Shown in pieces: positions 15,780 to 24,268 of a stretch of 39,187 nucleotides of DNA. The translations under genes and the position numbers were made by a program. The stretch is taken from positions 1-39,187 of the forward strand of contig CAMNPN010000106.1 in the NCBI GenBank assembly GCA_946548085.1. The letters are read 5' to 3'. Each line of letters begins with the position of its first letter. Position 1 is the first letter of the stretch. Origin of the DNA: an uncultured Prevotella sp. (GTDB lineage: Bacteria; Bacteroidota; Bacteroidia; Bacteroidales; Bacteroidaceae). Below the pieces are notes generated by a model. That model was not told the origin of the DNA. It worked only from the letters and a program-made list of their open reading frames with translations, and ran no database searches.

Positions 15780-17096
15780 TCACTTCTTAATGAATTCTAC
15801 GCGGCGGTTCTTGGCACGTCCGGCGTCGGTGGCGTTGTCGGCCACGGGTTCGTGTGAGCCCTTACCTACGGCACGCATATTGAACGGATCGCAGCCTAAG
15901 CCCTCGAGTGCCTTGACTACAGCCTCGGCACGCTGCTGAGAGAGGGGATCGTTGATGGCATCAGAGCCCTGATTGTCCGTATGGCCCTGCACCTCGAAGC
16001 GAGCCGTCGGGTTTTTCTTCATATACTCCGCCACCTTCTGAATCTCCTCCATCGACTCAGGCTTCAGCGTCGCCTTGCCCGTCTCGAAGAGGATGTTGTT
16101 GGTCACGAACTTGCCCGTCTCGGCGATGGCCTTCTCGACGGCAGCGACCTTAGCGTCGATGTCTGTGGCATTGCGCTCATAGAGTTCAACGGCGCCCTTG
16201 GCAATCACCACATTTTTCATATAGGTGTGCTTGCTGCCGCCATTGGAGAACCACGTCACCCATCCTGCACCCGGCTTGGCATTCGGCACATTGATGACGC
16301 GACGGCCATCGACATAAAACTTGATGGCGCGCTTGTTGAACGACAGGGCATAGTGGTGCCAGCGGGCATCGTTAAAGGGCCCTGCATTAGAACTTGCATG
16401 TCCTTCCTTATTCGTGAAAGAAGGCTCAGAGGTCAGACAATAACTACAGTCGAATGTGTGCTTATCCCATGACAACGAATAAGTAATTGTAAACAACTCA
16501 TTATCTCTCGGCTCGGTCTCATGCATGATGTCAAACTCTACAGAGGAAGCCCCATTCTTCTCTCTGTCATCATAAAGCATATCGTACTCGATGGTGAACA
16601 CGTCGCCCAGATAGTTCTTGATGCCGCCCTTGACGAGGGGCGAGATCCAACTGTCGTGTTTGTCCATCTCTATACACTTCACGCCATTGATGACAGCCAC
16701 CTCGGCATTGCCTCTGACGAGATCCCACTTGGAGGGGAACTCACCTACCTGCTCACCAGCCAAGTCATCCTCAAACATCACCACAGAACCGCGCACAAAG
16801 TCGCTTTTCACGTTCTTCGTGTCGTTCTGAACATCATCCCCCACCTCGGCATCCTCGTAGTTGGCATCGTCGGAATCTTTCGACTTCTTGCCTTTCTTGG
16901 ACTTCTTGCCGTCGAGGACATCGTCCATGGCATCGTCAGTCTCACGGTCTACCTTGTTCTCCACCTTACGGGTCACAGCATTCTCAGCGGCATTGATGGC
17001 CCTGTCCTTCAGGCGCTTCAGGAAGCCCTGGGCATCAGCACCCGTGCAAATTGTGAACAACATCGCAATAGCCAATAGAAATCTTTTTGTACTCAT
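15780..17096 (-). CDS. LamG-like/OmpA-domain envelope protein
   Basis: A 438-residue exported protein with a signal peptide (1-22, ending ADAQ). It continues with a charged linker rich in Lys/Asp (about 25-95), a beta-sandwich domain resembling LamG/concanavalin-type laminin folds (about 100-305; HHYALSFNKRAIKFYVDGRRV is diagnostic), a short helix, and a C-terminal OmpA domain (about 330-438) with the peptidoglycan-binding pattern FEVQGHTDNQGSDAINDPLS ... RAKNRRVEF. It probably tethers the outer membrane or a ligand to peptidoglycan. It is divergent from the two-component operon, with a shared palindrome pair in the 172-bp gap, so regulation by that system is likely. Confidence 0.85.
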   Translation of the reverse strand: MSTKRFLLAIAMLFTICTGADAQGFLKRLKDRAINAAENAVTRKVENKVDRETDDAMDDVLDGKKSKKGKKSKDSDDANYEDAEVGDDVQNDTKNVKSDFVRGSVVMFEDDLAGEQVGEFPSKWDLVRGNAEVAVINGVKCIEMDKHDSWISPLVKGGIKNYLGDVFTIEYDMLYDDREKNGASSVEFDIMHETEPRDNELFTITYSLSWDKHTFDCSYCLTSEPSFTNKEGHASSNAGPFNDARWHHYALSFNKRAIKFYVDGRRVINVPNAKPGAGWVTWFSNGGSKHTYMKNVVIAKGAVELYERNATDIDAKVAAVEKAIAETGKFVTNNILFETGKATLKPESMEEIQKVAEYMKKNPTARFEVQGHTDNQGSDAINDPLSQQRAEAVVKALEGLGCDPFNMRAVGKGSHEPVADNATDAGRAKNRRVEFIKK

Positions 17097-17136
17097 CTTT
17101 TAATAGTTACTGTTATAGTTTTACAAATATTTTGCC

Positions 17137-17144
17137 CAAAGTTA
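17137..17144 (-). promoter_or_regulatory. -7 box of the LamG/OmpA gene
   Basis: Minus strand TAACTTTG, 40 bp before the start codon. No TTTG is seen at 19-21 bp; instead a palindrome is centred 34 bp upstream, as expected for an activated promoter. Confidence 0.6.
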
Positions 17145-17166
17145 AGCAATTTACTTGGAACCATTA

Positions 17167-17222
17167 CCACCCAAATGGGTGGAATTACGCTAAAGGACCG
17201 AAAATTCCACCCATTTGGGTGG
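17167..17222. promoter_or_regulatory. Mirror-image operator pair in the divergent promoter region
   Basis: CCACCCAAATGGGTGG (17167-17182) and CCACCCATTTGGGTGG (17207-17222) are reverse complements of each other, and each is itself a near-perfect palindrome. With flanking AATT they form a 20-bp inverted repeat whose centres are 40 bp apart. Each site lies 33-34 bp upstream of the nearest outward-facing TAACTTTG box, centre to centre, which puts it near -41 of each predicted start. The adjacent LuxR-type response regulator is the likely binder. Confidence 0.75.
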
Positions 17223-17243
17223 TGATATATGAGAATAAATGCC

Positions 17244-17251
17244 TAACTTTG
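17244..17251 (+). promoter_or_regulatory. -7 box of the two-component operon
   Basis: TAACTTTG. It overlaps the first in-frame ATG (17239), which argues that translation starts at the next ATG (17269). Confidence 0.6.
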
Positions 17252-17268
17252 TAGCCAAACAGAACGAA

Positions 17269-19182
17269 ATGGCGAACACCAACACACTCACAATATTGCT
17301 GTCGGCTCTGCTCTTCATGCAGAGCCAGGCAGCAGATGCCTATACCGACCATCGCCATGCGAAGGTGGACTCCGCCGAACAGGTACTCCGACAGCGGAAA
17401 GACCTGACTGACAAAGAACGCATGGACTGCTACTACACCATTGTGCGCGGTACACTCGGCAAGGACACGGAGAAGCACGAACGCTACTGCCGCGAGATGC
17501 TGGCGCTGACCTACAGGATGAACGCCCTGAACATGCGGGAGAACGCCCTCTACCAACTCGGGCTGCAGTACTACGGCAAGGAGGACTATGAGCCTGCCGA
17601 GCGCTACTTCCTCTGGGCACTCGCCGTCACCGACTCCATGCACGGCGACAAGCGCTATGCGGAGAGCACCATCGACGACAACCTCTCACAACTCTACGGT
17701 GCCCTCGGCAACCTGTACAACATACAGGACAAGGCCCTGCTGGCCATCGAATACTATCAGAAGGCACTCCCCATCTTCGAGAAATACGACTGGAAGGAGT
17801 CGCAGACCATCCTCCACCACAACGTGGCCGAACTATGGCTCACGATGGGTAACAGCGAGAAGGCCGAGCACGAATACCTGCGGGCCATCGAGACGGGTAC
17901 GGCCTCAGGCGATTCACTCATGATGGCCCTGCCCCGCAAAGGTTTAAGCAAGGTCTATCTGGACAAGGAAGACTACAACCGCCTAAGCGACGTGCTGCTG
18001 CCTGCCTACCACTACTACCACGCCCACAGCGACGAAGAGCATAACGACTATGCAGAGATTCTCGCCTCGATGGCAAAGATGCATCTGATGAAAGGGCATG
18101 AAGACCTCGCAAAGGCCAAGGCCTACGTCCAGGAAGCACTGTCGTACGACAATGGCGAACTGATGTTCGAGACCAGGGCCGATGTCCATGCTGCTGCCGC
18201 CATGGTCGCCATGAGGGAGCACAACTGGCAGCAGGCCCTTCACCACGCCCGGCAGTCCGTTCACGAGAGCGACGACGAGGCGACCTACAGCGATGTGAGT
18301 TGTTATGAACTGCTGGCACAGATCCACATGGAACTGGGCGACAAGGAGAAAGCCGTCCTATATATAAATAAGGTACGAGAGATGATGGAACGCTTTGCCA
18401 CCGAGCACTATCAGAGCGGACTCTCGCAGATGGAAGTGCTCTACGAGACCAAGCAGAAGCAGGAGGCCATCGAACAGTTGACCCGCGAGAAGCAGTGGTA
18501 CTTCTGGGGCGGCACGCTCCTCGCTGTCCTGCTGCTACTGATGGCACTGATTTTCTTCCTGCTCTTGCGCAGCGTCAGGCTGACAAGGAAAGGAGCCCTC
18601 ATCAAGGCCAAACTCGACGGTGAGGTGGCTGAGCGCAGCCGCATCTCCAAGGACTTGCACGACGGGCTGGGCGGCATGCTCACCCTATTGAAGCTGAAGA
18701 CGGAAGGCGGCGCACCAAAGGCGGAGGTACTGCAACAGATTGACGAGACAGCCACCGAATTGCGCCATATCGCCCATCACCTCATGCCAGAGCAACTGCT
18801 GAAAAACGGTCTTGCCACTGCCCTCCAGGACCTGGCTATCAGCATCCCGAATGCGAAGTTCACACACTTTGGCGACGACCGCCGGCTGAATCAGGACATA
18901 GAGGTGGTGCTATACCGCTGCGCCTACGAACTGGTCAACAATGCCATCAAGCACGCCAAAGCCAGTCACATAGACCTCCAACTGATGCAGGAGAACCATC
19001 AAGTCACCCTCACAGTCAGCGATGACGGAAATGGGATGAAGAATGAAGAATCGGCCAAGACTGAGGAAACAGGCATGGGTCTTCAGAGTATTCGGGAGCG
19101 TATCAGCCACTATCGGGGAACGATGAACATCATCGACAAGGAAGGACAAGGAACAGAAATCAACATCATACTGCCAGCATGA
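17269..19182 (+). CDS. TPR-containing sensor histidine kinase (HisKA_3/NarL type)
   Basis: A 637-residue membrane sensor. The start at 17269 gives a clean signal peptide (about 1-21, ending SQA); an ATG at 17239 lies upstream of the likely transcript. A periplasmic region of tetratricopeptide repeats follows (about 60-385), then one transmembrane helix (about 411-434) and a dimerisation domain with KDLHDGLGG (His464). The ATP-binding domain has the N box ELVNNAIKHA, G1 DDGNGM and G2 TGMGLQSI. This is the NarL-family class, which phosphorylates LuxR-type regulators. The stop overlaps the regulator's start (ATGA). The stimulus is unknown; TPRs suggest a protein or peptide partner in the periplasm. 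Confidence 0.92.
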   Translation: MANTNTLTILLSALLFMQSQAADAYTDHRHAKVDSAEQVLRQRKDLTDKERMDCYYTIVRGTLGKDTEKHERYCREMLALTYRMNALNMRENALYQLGLQYYGKEDYEPAERYFLWALAVTDSMHGDKRYAESTIDDNLSQLYGALGNLYNIQDKALLAIEYYQKALPIFEKYDWKESQTILHHNVAELWLTMGNSEKAEHEYLRAIETGTASGDSLMMALPRKGLSKVYLDKEDYNRLSDVLLPAYHYYHAHSDEEHNDYAEILASMAKMHLMKGHEDLAKAKAYVQEALSYDNGELMFETRADVHAAAAMVAMREHNWQQALHHARQSVHESDDEATYSDVSCYELLAQIHMELGDKEKAVLYINKVREMMERFATEHYQSGLSQMEVLYETKQKQEAIEQLTREKQWYFWGGTLLAVLLLLMALIFFLLLRSVRLTRKGALIKAKLDGEVAERSRISKDLHDGLGGMLTLLKLKTEGGAPKAEVLQQIDETATELRHIAHHLMPEQLLKNGLATALQDLAISIPNAKFTHFGDDRRLNQDIEVVLYRCAYELVNNAIKHAKASHIDLQLMQENHQVTLTVSDDGNGMKNEESAKTEETGMGLQSIRERISHYRGTMNIIDKEGQGTEINIILPA

Positions 19183-19802
19183 AGCAATACCGCATAGACG
19201 TCAACATCGTCGACGACCACATCATGGTGTGCCAAGGCCTCGCCGACGCCATCAACCGCAGCGACAACATCCGCGTCAGCCGGACGTTCAACACGATTGA
19301 AGCCTGTCGCCAGACACTTCAGGAACGGCGCCCCGACGTGCTGCTGCTCGACATCTCGATGCCTGTAGGCGACGGCATTGATTTCTGTAAGGAGGTCATC
19401 GCGGCTTATCCGAAGATGAAGGTCATCGCCGTCACCATCCATGATGAATACTCGGTCATCCAGCGCATGCTTGACACTGGGGTACACGGCTACGTGCTGA
19501 AATATTCTTCTGTGGAGCAACTCACAGAGGCCATCATCCGCGTATGGCAGGGAGAACGCTATGTCTGTCCAGAGGCACAGACCATCATCAGCCAGTCCCA
19601 GCAACGGGTGGTTGCCCTCACAGACGTCGAGCGTAACATCCTCCGCCTTATCTGCGACGGCCTGCCCAATCCACAGATTGCCGACCGTCTCAGCCTCAGC
19701 ACGGAGACCGTCAACTGGTACCGTAAAAGACTGCTGGCCAAATTCGGTGTCAAGAACACCGTGAATTTGGTCAGCTTAGTCCTGAAAGAGAAAATCCTCT
19801 GA
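19179..19802 (+). CDS. LuxR/NarL-family response regulator
   Basis: A 207-residue DNA-binding regulator. The receiver domain (1-120) has the acidic pair Asp12-Asp13, the phospho-acceptor Asp58 (LLLDIS), Thr86 and Lys108. The C-terminal LuxR helix-turn-helix (about 143-207) reads LTDVERNILRLICDGLPNPQ ... LSLSTETVNWYRKRLLAKFG. It is translationally coupled to the kinase (4-bp overlap). By position it is the natural ligand for the palindrome pair at 17167-17222, and would then control its own operon and the LamG/OmpA gene. Confidence 0.93.
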   Translation: MKQYRIDVNIVDDHIMVCQGLADAINRSDNIRVSRTFNTIEACRQTLQERRPDVLLLDISMPVGDGIDFCKEVIAAYPKMKVIAVTIHDEYSVIQRMLDTGVHGYVLKYSSVEQLTEAIIRVWQGERYVCPEAQTIISQSQQRVVALTDVERNILRLICDGLPNPQIADRLSLSTETVNWYRKRLLAKFGVKNTVNLVSLVLKEKIL

Positions 19803-21323
19803 TTACTTGTCGTAGCACTCAAAGATGCTGTCTACGGTCTTCGCAGACATCTTCTTGGTGATGAGGCTGACAAGACATACCACGGGGAAGCCTCCAACCA
19901 TCGCGATGGCACCGCAGTTGATGGGATTGATGGGATTACCCAGCAGCATATTGACCACCGTCAGTCCCACACCCCAGACAAAGCAGGCCCAGACAGCGGT
20001 TGTGGTGACGCCACGCCAATAGAGACCCAGCATGAACGGAGCGAGGAAGGCACCGGCCAGCGCACCCCACGAGATGCCCATCAACTGAGCGATGAACGTC
20101 GGTGGATTGAGGGCGATGAGCAGCGAGATGGCGATGAAGAACATAATCAGCACACGCATCACCACCACCTTACGGCGCTCTATCTTCTCTGCGACTATAT
20201 CATCGATGCTTCCTTCTTCGACCTCACCTGGCAGTGCCTTCTTATCGCGATAAATCAGGTCGAGGGTCATCGTAGAACTGGATGTCAGCACCAGCGAGGC
20301 CAGTGTCGACATCGAGGCCGAGAGCACCAGCAGCACCACGAGGGCTATCAGCACATCGGGCAGGGTGACGAGCATGGCAGGCACGATGGAGTCGAAGGCA
20401 ATCTTACCATTGACAATGACAGGGTCGTAGAGTCGTCCAAAACCGCCGAGGAAGTAACAGCCACCGGCCACGATAAAGGCGAAGATTGTAGAGATGATGG
20501 TGCCACGCTTGATAGCACTCTCGTCAGTAATAGAATAGAACTTTCCCACCATCTGGGGCAGTCCCATCGTACCCAGCGACGTCAGCACCACCACACCTAA
20601 CAGTCCCCAAGGGTCAGGACCGAACCAGGAGGCGAAGCCGCCATTCACAGCGGGATCAGCATCCGAAGGCAACAGGGCGAGTTTGTCGACAGCCGCGGCG
20701 AGACCACCCTGTGCGTTGAGCACAGCCACGATGATCGCCACGATACCGAAGAGCATGATGATACCTTGAATGAAGTCGTTCATCGCCGTCGCCTTGTAGC
20801 CTCCAAGGATGACATATACCGCCGTCAGGATAGCCATGATAACCACACAATACTCATACGGGATGCCGAAGCCCATCTCGAAAAGCGTTGAGATACCTTT
20901 ATAGACACCAGCCGTATAGGGAATCAAGAACACGAAAGCGATGATTGAGGCAGCCACCCGCAAGCCCTGGTCAGCGAAACGGGTACCAAAGAAGTCTGGC
21001 ATCGTACGGCTCTCGATATGCTGAGTCATCAACTTCGTACGGCGACCCAGCAGCACCCAGGCCAGCCACGAGCCTATCACGGCATTGCCCACACCGATCC
21101 AGGTAGACGACAGGCCATACTTCCAACCGAACTGTCCTGCATAGCCTACAAAGACCACTGCCGAGAAATAAGAGGTGCCAAAGGCAAAAGCCGTCAGCCA
21201 CGGCCCTACGGCACGTCCACCCAACACAAATCCGTCAACACTGCTGGCCTGCTTGCGGGTATAGAGTCCCACGCCAATCATCACGGCCAGGAAAACAATT
21301 GTCAGTAATACTTTTATGATCAT
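19803..21323 (-). CDS. Sodium:solute symporter (SSS/PutP-like)
   Basis: A 506-residue inner-membrane symporter of the SSS family with about 13 hydrophobic helices. The family start SVDGFVLGGRAVGPWLTAFA and the helix GTSYFSAVVFVGYAGQFG-like region (here FGTSYFSAVVFVGYAG) are clear, and ILGGYKATAMNDFIQG matches the signature region of PutP-like members. The substrate is unresolved: proline, other amino acids or sugars are possible. The stop abuts the convergent response regulator gene with no spacer. Upstream lies an intergenic heptamer-armed element, then the porin gene on the same strand. Confidence 0.88.
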   Translation of the reverse strand: MIIKVLLTIVFLAVMIGVGLYTRKQASSVDGFVLGGRAVGPWLTAFAFGTSYFSAVVFVGYAGQFGWKYGLSSTWIGVGNAVIGSWLAWVLLGRRTKLMTQHIESRTMPDFFGTRFADQGLRVAASIIAFVFLIPYTAGVYKGISTLFEMGFGIPYEYCVVIMAILTAVYVILGGYKATAMNDFIQGIIMLFGIVAIIVAVLNAQGGLAAAVDKLALLPSDADPAVNGGFASWFGPDPWGLLGVVVLTSLGTMGLPQMVGKFYSITDESAIKRGTIISTIFAFIVAGGCYFLGGFGRLYDPVIVNGKIAFDSIVPAMLVTLPDVLIALVVLLVLSASMSTLASLVLTSSSTMTLDLIYRDKKALPGEVEEGSIDDIVAEKIERRKVVVMRVLIMFFIAISLLIALNPPTFIAQLMGISWGALAGAFLAPFMLGLYWRGVTTTAVWACFVWGVGLTVVNMLLGNPINPINCGAIAMVGGFPVVCLVSLITKKMSAKTVDSIFECYDK

Positions 21324-21338
21324 ACTTCTTTCTTTTTT

Positions 21339-21509
21339 GTTTATGGTTTATAGTTTATAGTTTATAGATGATAACCTGGCAAAGCCACTCGAATAGATCA
21401 GCCTATAGAAGAACAGATCAGCCTGTAGAAGTAATCAACTATAAACTATAAACTATAAACATTAAACTATAAACATTAAACTATAAACATTAAACTATAA
21501 ACATTAAAC
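21339..21509. repeat. Heptamer-armed stem-loop element, intergenic copy 2
   Basis: The left arm is four GTTTATA-like heptamers (21339-21367). The core, 21368-21438, holds ACCTGGCAAAGCCACTC, as in copy 1, and a tandem duplication AGATCAGCCTATAGAAG / AGATCAGCCTGTAGAAG. The right arm is ten heptamers alternating CTATAAA and CATTAAA (21439-21509). It lies 15 bp from the symporter start and 9 bp from the porin stop, filling the gap between two same-strand genes. Confidence 0.9.
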
Positions 21510-21518
21510 CAAAAACAA

Positions 21519-22619
21519 CTAAAACGCCACCTGCATCTGTGCCTGGACCCAATTGTAGTCCTTACTGCTGATATTCTCGCCACAGAGACAACGGGTGTAC
21601 TGTAACTGCATACGGCATTTCTTATAGAACCAATACTGGATGCCGATGGTGAGGTTCGTCTGATCCCAGCCGTCCACCTTCGTATTACGGTCGAAGGTCT
21701 CGCCGGAGGCTACGATGTCGAGGGCATCGACAACGGGGATGCTGGTGGTGACATAGCCGCCCATGCTGCCCACCTCACCGTCCTTGCCACCGAGCCACTC
21801 GGCACGGATGCTGGCAGGACGGGCTTCCTTGTACTTGGCAGGCGAGTAGGCCACCGTCTTATATTCGGCACCCACCGAGTAACGATTTCGTTTATAGTTG
21901 TCGCCTACCTGGATATCCGGATTCCACGCTGCCGTACCTACCGCACAGCCTGTACCAAGATAGCCTGAAGCCACGACACGGAAGCCGTCAAAAGGACGGA
22001 CTTCGAGTTTGGCAATGAAGTCCTTCTGGTTATTCTGGTCTTTACGGTTGATACCCTGGCCACTCATCAGTGCAAGGTTATAGCGGATGGCGCCCTTGGC
22101 CAGTTCACCATAGACCTCCAGTCCCATGTCACGGCCATAGTTCACGCCGTTCAAGGGGTCGGGGCCTTCACCGGCCAGATAGAGTACGGCCTGGGAATAG
22201 ACGTCGATGAGTTCGAGTTGCGTTGGCGACAGAGGATTCTCCATCGTATAGGAATGCTTGAATTGTCCTAAGCGGACTGTCAGCGCGTTGTTCTTGGTGA
22301 TGCGATAGTCAGTGTAAAACTCTTGTACGACACTGGAGAAATCGTGCATGAACATAAATGACCATCGGTCTGTGATGCGTGCCTTGGCCCATAGCAGCGT
22401 TCGTTTAAGGTTATAGGCGTTGGTGGGTTTGCCGTTCGCGTCCTGATAGGACCACCCTCCCTGGGCATAGCCGTTAAGCGTGATACGACTCGTGAAATCT
22501 TTCAGCCAGTCAGGTTCCGACTTCTTCTCCGTTTGTTGGCTTTGCCCCATGGCAGCCACACTACTGAACACTGCCAGCATCACCGCCAGTGTTCTCACTT
22601 TGCAAGTTTTCTTTTTCAT
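21519..22619 (-). CDS. Outer-membrane porin (phosphate-selective porin O/P-like)
   Basis: A 366-residue beta-barrel precursor with a signal peptide (about 1-25, AAMGQ). After a short polar linker, strands begin at RITLNGYAQGGWSYQ and continue through RWSFMFMHDFSSVVQEFYTD, a pattern typical of OprP/OprO-type porins in Bacteroidetes, to the terminal strand VQAQMQVAF ending in Phe, as expected for assembly by the BAM complex. It is likely a passive channel for anions or small solutes; the specificity is not readable. A TACTTTTG box at 22659-22666 precedes it. Confidence 0.82.
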   Translation of the reverse strand: MKKKTCKVRTLAVMLAVFSSVAAMGQSQQTEKKSEPDWLKDFTSRITLNGYAQGGWSYQDANGKPTNAYNLKRTLLWAKARITDRWSFMFMHDFSSVVQEFYTDYRITKNNALTVRLGQFKHSYTMENPLSPTQLELIDVYSQAVLYLAGEGPDPLNGVNYGRDMGLEVYGELAKGAIRYNLALMSGQGINRKDQNNQKDFIAKLEVRPFDGFRVVASGYLGTGCAVGTAAWNPDIQVGDNYKRNRYSVGAEYKTVAYSPAKYKEARPASIRAEWLGGKDGEVGSMGGYVTTSIPVVDALDIVASGETFDRNTKVDGWDQTNLTIGIQYWFYKKCRMQLQYTRCLCGENISSKDYNWVQAQMQVAF

Positions 22620-22658
22620 TTCGTCATCTTGTTAAGAATTAAATAGTTCTTGCGGGTG

Positions 22659-22666
22659 CAAAAGTA
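22659..22666 (-). promoter_or_regulatory. -7 box of the porin gene
   Basis: Minus strand TACTTTTG, 39 bp before the start codon; no exact TTTG at 20 bp. Confidence 0.55.
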
Positions 22667-22741
22667 CAACATTTCGCACAAACAAACGAATAAAAAGAAA
22701 GAAAAATACGCAAAACGGCATCAAAAAGCAAGCGAACGGCA

Positions 22742-24259
22742 CTATTTTACGACAGAAAGTTTCCCGTCATGAATATAAATGCCTTTCCGCGAAGGTCTTG
22801 CGATACGCTGTCCCTGAAGGGTATACCAGTCTTTCCCAACCGTCTCACGCACGATGGGACGAATGGCCGTCCAGCCATCACCTCTAACGGGAATCGTGGT
22901 ATTGAGATCGTCAACAAGGCTCTCTCTGTCCGGGTCACCATAATTGCTCCTGTCTTCCAGCATGCTGTACACCATGGCAGACAGATCATCGAAGGTGGCG
23001 TCGTATGCATCGAGGTAATCTTTAAGTTGACGATCTGCCTTCATCCTTGGAATATTCTCCTCGTACATCGCCAGGAACTCCTTCTGACGAGGGTGCTCTG
23101 GCTCATTACCTACCACATGGATTTTGAATATTTCGGCAAAAAGATTTGAGATGTCCTCGTCATAAGTGATGTTCTTTACCAGGTTCACCAATCCCTGCCT
23201 CATCCGTTTCTCTGCCATATCATCAAAATCTTCCACATCAGGCAGTTCTGAGACATAACGCGTCTCGATACGCATGGTTGCATCATCATCGTTGAGTGTC
23301 AGCAGGCGATAGGGATTGGGATAGGCTGCACAAGATGATGTGCTGATATCGAAGACAGTTCGCGACAAATCATTATTAGAATCCTTTGCTATGTCAGAAA
23401 CATGAACATGTCCTGAAAATGATATACTTACACCTGCATCTACTAGCCGTCTACTAATACTTTTATAGTTATAATAAGTATAATGATCAATACCATCAGC
23501 CAATCCCAACTTCACGGCATAGGTAGAACTGAACTTATCTGCATTCGTCACATGCGGGAACAGAGCGTGATGCATCATTATGAACACTTTCTTACCTGCT
23601 TTTGAGGCTGCCTCTGCACGCTCTCTGACCCATTCATAGGTGGTATGAGAGATGACACCATTCAAAGGGTCATCATCGTGACCCGTGTCAATACCTATAA
23701 GCATCAGACCATCAACAGGTTCACAGCACCAGGTGAGTGTCGTTGGTTCGCGTTCCACATCCTCACCATAGCCGAAATCACGATAGAGTTCCGCAAACTG
23801 GCTGGTATTAATGGTATCAGCCTCGTAAATCGTCTCTCCATCGAAATAGAGAGCATTAGGGGTACCCATGTCATGGTTGCCAGGGACGACGAAAGGTCTG
23901 ATACCCGCTGCCTTCAGTTCATACAATTTCCTGACGACATACTGATGGCTGAGCCACTCACCATCTTTGGTGAGATCACCTGATATGAGAAAGAGATCAG
24001 GCTTTTCGCGCAGGGCGATGGCAATGACCTCATCGAAAATAGCACTACTGTAGTCGTTGAGCTTACGATCATAGTAGACGGCTTCATTCCAGGCCTCACC
24101 CTCGCTGATAAGGAGTCCTGGGTCCATCACGTGTGGGTCTGATATCAGCATGATACGCGTCTTTGCCGAAACATCTGACAAGGAAAGGCTTATAGCCAGC
24201 AGCAATAACAGACCCTTGGTCAACCATGACTTATTTTTAACTGATATCCTGATCTTCAT
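22742..24259 (-). CDS. Exported metallophosphoesterase with T9SS-like tail
   Basis: A 505-residue calcineurin-like phosphoesterase. The signal peptide is about 1-32. Metal-binding motifs occur in order: DPH (Asp41, His43), GDLT (Asp95), GNHD (127-130), then MMHHALF and FSGHVHVSD. The C-terminal 150 residues are helical, and the last 30 read YTLQGQRIARP ... KGIYIHDGK, matching the tail seen on T9SS-type Prevotella proteins. It is likely surface-exposed or secreted; the substrate (nucleotide, phospholipid or sugar phosphate) is unknown. It is the second gene of a minus-strand pair, 9 bp after the transpeptidase. Confidence 0.85.
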   Translation of the reverse strand: MKIRISVKNKSWLTKGLLLLLAISLSLSDVSAKTRIMLISDPHVMDPGLLISEGEAWNEAVYYDRKLNDYSSAIFDEVIAIALREKPDLFLISGDLTKDGEWLSHQYVVRKLYELKAAGIRPFVVPGNHDMGTPNALYFDGETIYEADTINTSQFAELYRDFGYGEDVEREPTTLTWCCEPVDGLMLIGIDTGHDDDPLNGVISHTTYEWVRERAEAASKAGKKVFIMMHHALFPHVTNADKFSSTYAVKLGLADGIDHYTYYNYKSISRRLVDAGVSISFSGHVHVSDIAKDSNNDLSRTVFDISTSSCAAYPNPYRLLTLNDDDATMRIETRYVSELPDVEDFDDMAEKRMRQGLVNLVKNITYDEDISNLFAEIFKIHVVGNEPEHPRQKEFLAMYEENIPRMKADRQLKDYLDAYDATFDDLSAMVYSMLEDRSNYGDPDRESLVDDLNTTIPVRGDGWTAIRPIVRETVGKDWYTLQGQRIARPSRKGIYIHDGKLSVVK

Positions 24260-24268
24260 TTTTACACC

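Noticed and set aside
17239..17268. Earlier start for the sensor kinase
   Set aside because: The -7 box overlaps this ATG and the later start gives a better signal peptide.
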